Notes: generated from the letters alone by a model not told the origin. A DNA stretch of 6,732 nt from Opitutia bacterium (GCA_021204635.1 JAJPZB010000147.1:1-6732), one strand, 5' to 3'; numbered from the stretch's first letter, positions 1 through 6,719 are shown. Program-made: numbers and translations.

Positions 1-24
1 CAACCCCCACCCCTCCTGCAACAA
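1..24. other. C-rich edge tract, possible end of an intergenic G-rich repeat
   Basis: The first bases are C-rich (CAACCCCCACCCCTCC). Read on the minus strand this is GGAGGGGTGGGGGTTG, which resembles in composition the GGGTTGGTGGTG repeats seen on the plus strand after tatD. The tract is cut off by the window edge, so its full extent cannot be judged. Membership of the same repeat family is an inference from composition and a short shared GGTTG-type motif, not from a long match. Confidence 0.25.
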
Positions 25-31
25 AAGCGGC

Positions 32-60
32 TTGAATGGCGCGGGGCTTTGGCAGATAAT
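32..60 (+). promoter_or_regulatory. candidate sigma70-type promoter for the pilin-like gene
   Basis: TTGAAT at 32-37 matches the -35 consensus TTGACA at 4 of 6 positions. GATAAT at 55-60 matches the -10 consensus TATAAT at 5 of 6. The spacer is exactly 17 nt, the optimal length. The predicted transcription start is near 67, only about 9 nt before the ATG at 76, and that short leader carries AGAAGA as a possible weak ribosome-binding site. If real, it excludes the TTG at 49 as the main start. Verrucomicrobial promoters are not well characterised, so this remains a consensus match only. Confidence 0.4.
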
Positions 61-75
61 CGCGCGCAGAAGATT

Positions 76-3000
76 ATGAGCGCCTTACCCCCAAAATATT
101 TCCGCGCCGCCGCTCACGCCGGGCGCCGCGGTTTTTCCCTTGTCGTTTCCTTGGTCATGATGGCGATGATGTTGCTCGTCGCGATTTCGTTGGTCACATT
201 CGTCGTCTTGGAATCCAATTTGACGGTCTATAAGACCAAGCAATACATGGCGGAGGCGAACGCCATTTGCGGTCTCAGAATTGCAATAGGCCAATTGCAA
301 CGGCTCACCGGCGACGACCAGCGCGTCACTGCCACGGCAGACATTCTCGGCTCCGGCGGCAGCTCCAACGCCTCGCTCCCCTCGGGCTCGCCATATCGCG
401 GAAAGCGCTACTGGACAGGCGTTTGGGCAACCGGCGGCTTGGATAAGAGCGATTCCACAAAAATCCGCGACTGGGACTACAACACGCCCGACGAAAAGCC
501 ATTCCTCGGCTGGCTCGTCTCCGGCTACGATTCCACCAACGAAACCTATTCGCCCTACGAATTGCCCGTCTCAAAATCTTCCGCGCAGTCGGGGCAGGGA
601 ACTTCGACATTGCAGGTGGTGACCTCCGCCTACGACGTCGATGATTCAAGCCCCGAACTGATTACCCTCGTCGGCGCCGGCACGCTCGGCAAAAAGACCG
701 GCTGGGAGGACAAGACCGTGAAAGTCCGCCGCGTCCCGCTCGAAAAGCGCACAAATTTCCAAAAATCCGCGAAAGATTCCGGCTCGTTCGCATATTGGGT
801 GGGAGACGAAGGCGTCAAGGCGCGGGTGAATATCGCAGACGCCTATGCGAATGTGGAGGGCACGGAGACCTCGGGGATGTCCGACTGGTTTCGCATGATG
901 CGCGCCGCCCCGCAGCGCGTCGGCGTGGAGGCGATTACGGGCTATGGCGACTTTGAGAGCTGGTGGAAGTCTGACCTCTCGTCGGCGGGCAAGGCCTCTG
1001 CCACGCGCCTGCCATATGTGCTCAGCGCGGGCGGAATGTCGCAATATGCGGACGACGATTCGTCGAGCTTTGTCGAATCCGCGAAAGACCTCTACCACGA
1101 CGTCTCGTTCTTCTCGCGCGGCGTTTTTTCCGATGTCTATAACGGCGGCTTGCGCACAGACCTTTCCGTCGCATTCGAGATGCCGTGGTTCGACGGCGAA
1201 GACGGCTGGGAAAAGGGCTTCCGCAGCTACCCGCAGTTCCACGGCTCGGGCGAAAAGAACCAACTTTCGCTCTTATCGAGATACGGCATCGCGAGCAACG
1301 CGCTGACAAAGTGGTGGATCACGCAACCGTCGGACGGGCTCGGGTATGTCTATGAAATTCAGACCGGGGTGTCCGGAACGATGCAGTGGGGATATGGCAG
1401 CAACAACCAGACGTATTCGAAAAACCTCAGCATTTTGCGCGGACCGACCTGGGACGTGTACCGCAACTATTACCGCCTCTACAAGCGCGAGACTGAGGAA
1501 CTCGGGTATCGCGGGTTGAAACCACAGCAAAACAACTCGTGGCTCGCTGTCGGCATTGCTCCGTACACTTATACGGAGGGGGTTTTTAACTCCAGTTCAG
1601 CGAATGGTTACACCGGCGTTTTTGGTCCAAAAGGAAGTTTCGCTTATATGGGGTGTCGTGCATCCGATAGTGATAACCTCAGGCGCTTCGTGACGCCGAT
1701 GATTGATGGAGACGGGCTCGTTATTCCGCAATCAATGCGCATTGCTCCGGTTATTTTGCGCTCTGTAATGCGCTTTTCTCTCATTTTTAACCAGGATACA
1801 CAGGCACTCGTTTACGATCCGATGATGGTGGTGTGGAATCCATACAATGTGCCGATTGAAATTTTTGGAATAGGGTCGTATTTCACAAAGTATTACCCCA
1901 TTTCGTTTACTCTTGATAGGGCAGACGGAGAAACCTGGAAGTATAAGCAGATATATAATGGAACTCAAACAGGCTCAAGTATGCCGGTGGACATGTTCTA
2001 TTATTCCGGCAACTCCTTTATGGTTACGGCGAATGCCTTTCGTTGGTTCGCCGGTACGACGAATTTGAACACTGCTCCGCGCGGATCGATAACGCTGTGG
2101 CCCGGAGAAATTCGCGCAGTATTCCCACAGAATGCAACTGAGCCAAAGACGAGCGGTCTCGTTGCGAGTATTGGCGATACAACTTACGCAGAGTATTCCA
2201 ACGCCGGTTTTGAACTGCCTTTCGCATATGACGACGATAAAGAGAAGCAAGAAGCGTTAGACGGGGTTACGTTTACGGTCTCTGTGAGGGCTGTTAATAT
2301 CGATGGCGCGGGAGCACAAGAGCAGGATATGCAGCACTTTTACTTGTTTTATCCTGTCGGCGCAGAGGGGCAGAGTCTCACCTCAACGGACGCGCTTACC
2401 CGTTCTTGGCTAACAACTTCAGTAGGTGACGTTGCAGATAGTTCCGACGAGAATTACATACAAGGTTTTTCGGTCCCTCGAATAACGTTAATACCGGTAA
2501 GCACGACTTGGTCAAACTACAACGGTGTAACGTTTTATCAGACGGGCGACAGTGGATATGATCACGCGCAAAAGCAACCCATTGCCTATATTGACCTCTA
2601 TAGGGCGACTGCGGAGCAAACAGCCCTCGCGAGCCCGATTCTCACGAATGCCCGCCCATGGCTTTGCACTGCGAGTAACTGGGATGACTCCAACATTTCA
2701 ATAACCAATGGCAGTTCTTCCAACCACTACGACACGATGGGTGTTGGCTGGGTTGCGGAACTGAAACCGGCTCAGAGTTCGTTCAGCCCGATTGAAAATG
2801 TCAACGGCTCGGCGTTTTGGGGCGACAGCGATACGTCGTCCAACGGGCAATCCAACATTGTTTTGTTTGAGATTCCCCAGCGCCCGATGCACTCCATCGG
2901 GCAGTTTCAGAGCGTCGATTCTTCTATTGTGGAATCGGAGGGGAGCTATGTCGTGGGCAATTCCTATGCTCCGCTCGGCTTGAACGACAACACGAAGTTC

Positions 3001-4155
3001 TTCTACTGGCCGAGGCAGAGCAAAAAAATGCAGCCCATTGCCGACCACAGCTTTGCGGCAAACCTCGCGCTTTTCGACAGGTATTTCTTCTCCGGAATCA
3101 ACTACGGCTCGCAAGACGACCAGAAGACGAGCATCGACCGCTTTTTGACGGCTCTGCTCGGCGGCTCCGAAAACCCGCTCGCGGATAAGCGCGTGGCATT
3201 TGTCCGCGACCGCAGCGATTCTACGCAGACAGACGATGTCGTGAAGTCCAACTTGATGAACCCGAACAAGAGCGCGCGCTATTTCCTTTACGAGGGAATG
3301 TTCAACGTGAACTCGACCTCGGTCGAGGCGTGGAAGGCGATTTTGGGCTCGTTGCACGGGCAATATCTGAGCATCGACGGCAGCTATTCCAAGGTGTCCG
3401 ACTTCCCGATTGTGCGCTTTGCGGCGATTATCGGGCGCAGGGCAGGCGGCAACAGTGCACGCAATGTTGCGGATTCCGGCGGCGACGAGGGCGAGGGCTG
3501 GCGCTGGTATCGCTCGCTCAAAGACACGGAGATCGAGAGCCTTGCGAAGCAGATTGTCGAGGAGGTGCGGTTGCGCGGACCGTTTATGTCGATGGCGGAT
3601 TTTGTGAACCGGCGGATTAGCTCGAACAGCGATTACTCGCGGCGCGGGGCGTTGCAGGCGGCGATCGACAAGGTGTCGAAGCTCAACCGCTCCATGCGGA
3701 TTTCGACGCACACTCCGTCGAGCGACTACACGAACCTCGTGCCCGACCCGGGCTCGGCGTATTCCAAGGCAGGTGCGCCCGGGTATTTGACGCAGGGCGA
3801 CATCCTCTCGTGCCTCGGCGCGGGCATGGCGGTGCGCTCCGACACGTTTACGATCCGCGCGTATGGCGACGTCTTCGGGCTGAGCGGCACGCCGCAGGCG
3901 CGCGCGTATTGCGAGGCCGTCGTGCAACGGACGCCGGAGTGGGTCGCCACGGAAGACGATTCCACGCTGTATTCGAGCGACAATTCCACCTTTGACGCGC
4001 TCAAATTCAAGCAGAGCTATCGCAGCAAGCAGGAGACCGGCAGCAATTTCTACGAAAAATTTGAGCGCAACACCGCGCTCAAAGCCGTGAACCGCCTGCT
4101 CGGGCGCAAGTATAAAATCGTCTCGTTCCGCTGGCTTTCTGCCGACGAGATTTAG
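76..4155 (+). CDS. giant pilin-like envelope protein, Verru_Chthon cassette protein A-like
   Basis: This gene encodes about 1359 residues, far longer than ordinary pilins (about 150). The N-terminus has a short basic leader, then GRRG/FSLVVSL, resembling a type IV prepilin cleavage site after Gly19, followed by a hydrophobic helix at about 21-46. Next come an AEANAICGLRIAIGQLQ helix (59-75) and QRVTATADIL (82-91). YWVGDEGVKARVN (240-252) recalls the GspK-like motif seen in verrucomicrobial members. Near the C-terminus are MSMADFVNRR (1171-1180), RSDTFTIRAYG (1254-1264), ARAYCEAVVQR (1275-1285) and the terminal FRWLSADEI. These are the pattern I associate with Verru_Chthon cassette protein A (TIGR02600-like). 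The role is unknown; it is presumably anchored in the inner membrane or assembled by a type II secretion/pilus-like machine. The Glu normally at mature position 5 is absent (Val), as in GspK-type minor pseudopilins. I chose the ATG at 76 because it follows the candidate promoter and gives a normal 19-residue leader. A TTG at 49 would add nine residues, and the frame is open to the window edge. The central third (about residues 496-855) is much poorer in GC than the flanks. Confidence 0.8.
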   Translation: MSALPPKYFRAAAHAGRRGFSLVVSLVMMAMMLLVAISLVTFVVLESNLTVYKTKQYMAEANAICGLRIAIGQLQRLTGDDQRVTATADILGSGGSSNASLPSGSPYRGKRYWTGVWATGGLDKSDSTKIRDWDYNTPDEKPFLGWLVSGYDSTNETYSPYELPVSKSSAQSGQGTSTLQVVTSAYDVDDSSPELITLVGAGTLGKKTGWEDKTVKVRRVPLEKRTNFQKSAKDSGSFAYWVGDEGVKARVNIADAYANVEGTETSGMSDWFRMMRAAPQRVGVEAITGYGDFESWWKSDLSSAGKASATRLPYVLSAGGMSQYADDDSSSFVESAKDLYHDVSFFSRGVFSDVYNGGLRTDLSVAFEMPWFDGEDGWEKGFRSYPQFHGSGEKNQLSLLSRYGIASNALTKWWITQPSDGLGYVYEIQTGVSGTMQWGYGSNNQTYSKNLSILRGPTWDVYRNYYRLYKRETEELGYRGLKPQQNNSWLAVGIAPYTYTEGVFNSSSANGYTGVFGPKGSFAYMGCRASDSDNLRRFVTPMIDGDGLVIPQSMRIAPVILRSVMRFSLIFNQDTQALVYDPMMVVWNPYNVPIEIFGIGSYFTKYYPISFTLDRADGETWKYKQIYNGTQTGSSMPVDMFYYSGNSFMVTANAFRWFAGTTNLNTAPRGSITLWPGEIRAVFPQNATEPKTSGLVASIGDTTYAEYSNAGFELPFAYDDDKEKQEALDGVTFTVSVRAVNIDGAGAQEQDMQHFYLFYPVGAEGQSLTSTDALTRSWLTTSVGDVADSSDENYIQGFSVPRITLIPVSTTWSNYNGVTFYQTGDSGYDHAQKQPIAYIDLYRATAEQTALASPILTNARPWLCTASNWDDSNISITNGSSSNHYDTMGVGWVAELKPAQSSFSPIENVNGSAFWGDSDTSSNGQSNIVLFEIPQRPMHSIGQFQSVDSSIVESEGSYVVGNSYAPLGLNDNTKFFYWPRQSKKMQPIADHSFAANLALFDRYFFSGINYGSQDDQKTSIDRFLTALLGGSENPLADKRVAFVRDRSDSTQTDDVVKSNLMNPNKSARYFLYEGMFNVNSTSVEAWKAILGSLHGQYLSIDGSYSKVSDFPIVRFAAIIGRRAGGNSARNVADSGGDEGEGWRWYRSLKDTEIESLAKQIVEEVRLRGPFMSMADFVNRRISSNSDYSRRGALQAAIDKVSKLNRSMRISTHTPSSDYTNLVPDPGSAYSKAGAPGYLTQGDILSCLGAGMAVRSDTFTIRAYGDVFGLSGTPQARAYCEAVVQRTPEWVATEDDSTLYSSDNSTFDALKFKQSYRSKQETGSNFYEKFERNTALKAVNRLLGRKYKIVSFRWLSADEI

Positions 4156-4182
4156 CCGCAGTTTGGCGCCGGTTTTTTGGAA

Positions 4183-5613
4183 ATGTTGATAGACCTGAGC
4201 GACGTCTCACCGATTGCAAACGAGCTTTTCCGCGCCTTTAAGGCTGCCGGCGGGAACGCGCTTCTCGTCGGCGGCAGCGTGCGCGACGCCCTGTGCGGCA
4301 AGGTGGCGAAGGATTTTGACGTCGAGGTCTATGGGCTGAGCGCGGCGGCGATTGAGGAAATTTTCCGCGCGCGGCAAATCCGCTACAACGCGGCGGGGCG
4401 CTCGTTTGGCGTGTTCAAGTTGCACGAGGCGCCGTTGGACGTCGCACTCCCGCGCAGGGAATCGAAGCGGGGCGCGGGCCACGCGGCGTTTGCTGTGGAG
4501 GGCGACCCGTTTATGCCGATCGCCGAGGCGGCGCGCCGGCGCGATTTCACCGTGAACGCGATTTACTATGACCCGCTCGCGGACGAAATTTTCGATCCAT
4601 GCGGCGGGCGCAAAGATTTGGAGCGCAAGGTGTTGCGCCACGTCTCGCCGGCGTTTGCGGAAGACCCGCTGCGCGTGCTGCGCGCAATGCAGTTTGCCGC
4701 GCGATTCCGCTTCGACGTCGCGCCCGAGACCGTTGAGCTTTGCAAGACGATTGAGCCCGAAAACCTCTCGCGGGAGAGAATTTTTGCCGAGTGGGAAAAA
4801 CTCTTGACAAAGGGCGAGGAACCCTCGCGCGGGCTGAATTTCTTGCGCGCGTGCGGCTGGGTGAAATATTTCCCAGAGCTTGAAGCGCTCATCGGCTGCC
4901 GGCAAGACCCGCATTGGCACCCCGAGGGCGACGTGTGGAACCACACGCTGAAGGCGCTCGACGCATTTGCGCGGGAACGCGTGGCGAGCGGCGACGAGCG
5001 TGCAGACGCAGAGGAAAACCTCGTCGTCGGCCTCGCCGTGTTGTGCCACGATTTCGGCAAGCCTGCCACGACGCGGCGCGGGAAAGACGGCAAAATTCAC
5101 GCATATGGCCACGATGTCGCCGGCGTCGCGCCCGCGAAAAAATTTCTGCTCGCGATGACGGAAAACAAGAAACTCATCGAAGAGGTGCTCGTCCTCGTGG
5201 AGACGCATATGCGCCCGCGCGCGCTTTTTACCGCGAAGTCGGGCGACGCCGCAGTGCGCCGGCTCGCCGCCAAAGTTGGCAGGCTCGACAGGCTTTTGCG
5301 CGTGTGCAAGGCAGACGCGCTCGGTAGCAGTTTTCACGAGAGCGAAGATTTTTCGGAGACGGAAAATTGGCTCAACGCCCGCGCCGCCGCGCTCGCGATC
5401 AGCAGTTCCGCGCCCGTGCCAATCATTCTCGGCCGCCACTTGCTCTCGCTCGGCATTCCCGCTGGTCGCAGTTTTGGCGCCATTTTGCACGATTGCTTCG
5501 AGGCGCAGTTGGACGGCGCCTTCTCCGACGAAGCCGGCGGCTTGGAATTTTTGAAAAAAATCGTCGCGGAAAAATATTCGGGCGCAGAAGAAAAGGGGCA
5601 GGGCAAATGCTGA
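4183..5613 (+). CDS. cca: CCA-adding tRNA nucleotidyltransferase with HD domain
   Basis: This cytosolic enzyme, a class II nucleotidyltransferase of about 476 residues, adds or repairs the 3'-terminal CCA of tRNAs using CTP and ATP. The catalytic head is complete. Motif A is LLVGGSVRD (about 27-35) with the metal-binding pair Asp44/Asp46 in KDFDVEVYGL. RRDFTVNA (119-126) is motif B. DPCGGRKDL (138-146) is the motif C region. EDPLRVLRAMQFAARF (160-175) holds the EDxxR nucleotide-selecting motif D, and RERIFAEW (197-204) the motif E region. An HD-type domain follows: QDPHWHPEGDVWNHT (241-255), LCHDFGK (287-293) with His289-Asp290, and ETHMRP (340-345). HD domains in such enzymes can give phosphatase or phosphodiesterase activity; that activity is inferred here. 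I prefer the ATG at 4183, although a TTG two codons earlier (4177) is possible. Neither has a strong Shine-Dalgarno site, so translation may rely on coupling to the gene ending 27 nt upstream. A pure poly(A) polymerase is the main alternative function. Confidence 0.92.
   Translation: MLIDLSDVSPIANELFRAFKAAGGNALLVGGSVRDALCGKVAKDFDVEVYGLSAAAIEEIFRARQIRYNAAGRSFGVFKLHEAPLDVALPRRESKRGAGHAAFAVEGDPFMPIAEAARRRDFTVNAIYYDPLADEIFDPCGGRKDLERKVLRHVSPAFAEDPLRVLRAMQFAARFRFDVAPETVELCKTIEPENLSRERIFAEWEKLLTKGEEPSRGLNFLRACGWVKYFPELEALIGCRQDPHWHPEGDVWNHTLKALDAFARERVASGDERADAEENLVVGLAVLCHDFGKPATTRRGKDGKIHAYGHDVAGVAPAKKFLLAMTENKKLIEEVLVLVETHMRPRALFTAKSGDAAVRRLAAKVGRLDRLLRVCKADALGSSFHESEDFSETENWLNARAAALAISSSAPVPIILGRHLLSLGIPAGRSFGAILHDCFEAQLDGAFSDEAGGLEFLKKIVAEKYSGAEEKGQGKC
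5593..5598 (+). promoter_or_regulatory. ribosome-binding site for tatD, inside the end of cca
   Basis: AAGGGG lies 8 nt before the ATG at 5607, within the last codons of cca. A second purine run, AGGG (5600-5603), is only 3 nt from the ATG and is less well placed. This site decides the tatD start: longer in-frame starts further upstream lie deep inside cca and would give a non-family extension. Confidence 0.55.
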
Positions 5614-6422
5614 TCGACACGCATTGCCACCCCGACGGATTCGTGCGCGGAAACAGGTTTGACGCCGTTCTCGCGCGCGCCGGCGACGCCGGAGTTGGTC
5701 ACATGGTGTGCGCGGGGACAGAGCCCGAGGACTGGGGAATTTATCGCGAGCTCTGCCGGCAATTTCCGCAGAAAATTTCGTACGCCGTCGGGCTGCACCC
5801 GGGGAACATCGCCGAAAATTGGCAGGAGCAACTCGCGGCGTTGGACGAATTTTTGTCCGCCGGCAACGCGCCCGCGCCGATCGCGATTGGCGAAATCGGC
5901 TTGGACGAATATCGCATGCCGGCAGAGCCCGAGCTCGCGCAGAGTATTCGCGAGACGCAGCTCGCGGTGTTCTCGCGGCAACTCGCGACGGCGGCAAGGC
6001 TCGGGCTGCCCGTCGTCGTGCACGCGCGCAACGCCTTCGACGCCGCAGTCCGCGCGATTGACGAGAGCGGCGTCGCATGGGGCAATGTCGTGTTCCACTG
6101 CTTTTCCGAGAGCGCCGAGCGCGTCAAGGTCTTGAATGCGCGCGGCGGCAGGGCGTCGTTCACGGGGACGATAACTTACAAAAACGCGCAACAAACGCGC
6201 GACGCCGCACTCGCGCAGGGCTTGGAAAAATTGATGCTCGAGACCGATTGCCCCTATCTCGCGCCATGCAAACTGCGCGGCAAGGAAAACGAGCCCGCAT
6301 ACCTGCGCGAAACCGCCAAGTTTGTCGCAGAGCTCTTCGGCGTCTCCGTCGCAGAAATCGAGCACATCACCACCGACAACGCCCGCCGCTTCTACCGCAT
6401 CTCCGCCACCACCGTGGCGTAG
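5607..6422 (+). CDS. tatD: TatD family metal-dependent hydrolase / DNase
   Basis: The product is a 271-residue amidohydrolase-fold protein of normal TatD-family length (about 260). TatD proteins are divalent-metal 3'-5' nucleases acting in the cytosol on DNA and RNA ends; some paralogues (YcfH, YjjV) have less certain substrates. The expected metal ligands are all present: His6 and His8 in IDTHCHPD, Glu96 in IGEIGLDEY, His139 in PVVVHAR, His164 in FHCFSES, and Asp214 in LETDCPYLAP. GLHPG (62-66) and DNARRFY (257-263) are also family signatures. The usual HCFSG is HCFSE here, a minor change next to the ligand. The start overlaps the cca stop in ATGCTGA, so translation is probably coupled to cca. 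I cannot tell from sequence alone whether this is TatD proper, YcfH or YjjV, so the symbol denotes the family. Confidence 0.92.
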   Translation: MLIDTHCHPDGFVRGNRFDAVLARAGDAGVGHMVCAGTEPEDWGIYRELCRQFPQKISYAVGLHPGNIAENWQEQLAALDEFLSAGNAPAPIAIGEIGLDEYRMPAEPELAQSIRETQLAVFSRQLATAARLGLPVVVHARNAFDAAVRAIDESGVAWGNVVFHCFSESAERVKVLNARGGRASFTGTITYKNAQQTRDAALAQGLEKLMLETDCPYLAPCKLRGKENEPAYLRETAKFVAELFGVSVAEIEHITTDNARRFYRISATTVA

Positions 6423-6427
6423 CGCGC

Positions 6428-6489
6428 GGGTTGGTGGTGAGACTTGGGTTGGTGGTGGTGGGGAGGTGAGGATTGGGGTTGGTGGTGGC
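6428..6489 (+). repeat. G-rich degenerate tandem repeat, block 1
   Basis: Three copies of the 12-mer GGGTTGGTGGTG begin at 6428, 6446 and 6476. The first two are 18 nt apart, with a unit of GGGTTGGTGGTGAGACTT. The second is stretched by extra GGT/GGGGAGG sequence. Many closely spaced GG and GGG runs make a two-layer G-quadruplex possible in single-stranded DNA or in the tatD 3' transcript; this is inferred from G-run spacing. The block starts 5 nt after the tatD stop. Confidence 0.75.
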
Positions 6490-6507
6490 AACTAACTGCC
6501 GCCACCA
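6480..6507. other. stem-loop, 11 bp with ACTAAC loop
   Basis: The left arm at 6480-6490 (T plus GGTGGTGGCA) pairs with 6497-6507 (TGCCGCCACC plus A). There is one G-T wobble, and the loop is ACTAAC at 6491-6496. The left arm is the last copy of the G-rich repeat, so the right arm acts as an inverted partial copy of that repeat. The following bases are ATCCCGCATG, with no T-tract. It could protect the tatD transcript 3' end; a role in termination is weakly supported. Confidence 0.55.
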
Positions 6508-6544
6508 TCCCGCATGCCACGATTGTTGTCACACGGATTTGTTC

Positions 6545-6558
6545 GGGACTAACGTCCC
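6545..6558. other. short stem-loop, 5 bp
   Basis: GGGAC (6545-6549) pairs with GTCCC (6554-6558) around TAAC. The hexamer ACTAAC at 6548-6553 repeats exactly the loop of the preceding hairpin. Outer flanks (CACA at 6530-6533 with TGTG at 6567-6570) could extend it imperfectly. It sits between the two G-rich repeat blocks. No T-run follows. Confidence 0.4.
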
Positions 6559-6576
6559 TCACTGTCTGTGGTGGCA

Positions 6577-6646
6577 GGGTTGGTGGTAGAGCTTGGGTTG
6601 GTGGTGAGATCTTGGGTTTTGTGGTGAGGGTTGGTGGTGGGAATGG
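6577..6646 (+). repeat. G-rich degenerate tandem repeat, block 2
   Basis: Four units begin at 6577, 6595, 6614 and 6628. Those at 6595 and 6628 carry the exact 12-mer GGGTTGGTGGTG. The 6577 unit differs at the last base (A), and the 6614 unit is altered (GGGTTTTGTGGTG). The spacing of 18-19 nt and the unit ends (AGAGCTT, GAGATCTT) match block 1 (GAGACTT), so the two blocks are copies of one repeat family. Confidence 0.72.
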
Positions 6647-6677
6647 TTTGTTGCGGAGGCTTGGGATTGTAATTACC

Positions 6678-6696
6678 TCGCGCACGCAGTGCGCGA
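6678..6696. other. perfect hairpin, 8-bp stem with GCA loop
   Basis: TCGCGCAC (6678-6685) is perfectly complementary to GTGCGCGA (6689-6696), with a 3-nt loop. It is the first of two hairpins only 2 nt apart. Tight GC-rich paired hairpins of this kind resemble dispersed REP-like palindromic elements; that comparison is an inference. Confidence 0.6.
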
Positions 6697-6698
6697 TT

Positions 6699-6719
6699 CT
6701 CCCGCTAAGTTAGCGGGAG
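6699..6719. other. perfect palindrome/hairpin, 10-bp arms
   Basis: CTCCCGCTAA (6699-6708) and TTAGCGGGAG (6710-6719) are perfect inverted repeats around a single G. As a hairpin the likely form is an 8-bp stem with a 5-nt AAGTT loop. GC-rich bases follow (GGGACC), not a T-tract, so it is not a standard terminator in the plus direction. As near-symmetric DNA it could also be a protein-binding operator. Confidence 0.6.

Noticed and set aside
2698..3927. 409-codon minus-strand open frame opposite the pilin-like gene
   Set aside because: Arg/Ala/Val-rich with no motif. The plus-strand frame over the same bases carries the family's conserved C-terminal blocks.
4160..4178. Possible terminator between the pilin-like gene and cca (GGCGCC followed by six Ts)
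   Set aside because: GGCGCC is self-complementary but leaves no loop, and no longer stem can be drawn. The T-run is directly at the cca start, so read-through is more likely.
5367..5606. 80-codon in-frame extension upstream of tatD
   Set aside because: It lies entirely within cca, reads as Arg-rich low-complexity sequence, and would make the protein much longer than the TatD family. The ATG at 5607 has a well-placed ribosome-binding site.
4207..6078. 623-codon minus-strand open frame opposite cca and tatD
   Set aside because: The translation is Arg/Ala-rich and shows no domain. It lies opposite two genes with complete catalytic motifs and is a typical antisense shadow in GC-rich DNA.
5334..6491. 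385-codon minus-strand open frame opposite tatD
   Set aside because: It begins inside the G-rich repeat (Pro/Thr-rich N-terminus from the repeat) and has no recognisable family. It is a shadow of tatD.
6428..6646. CRISPR array
   Set aside because: Repeats are too short and degenerate, spacing is 18-19 nt with no unique spacers, and no cas genes are nearby.
6444..6713. 89-codon plus-strand open frame in the intergenic tail
   Set aside because: The sequence is Gly/Trp/Val readings of the GGTGGT repeat, runs through the hairpins, and has no domain or ribosome-binding site.
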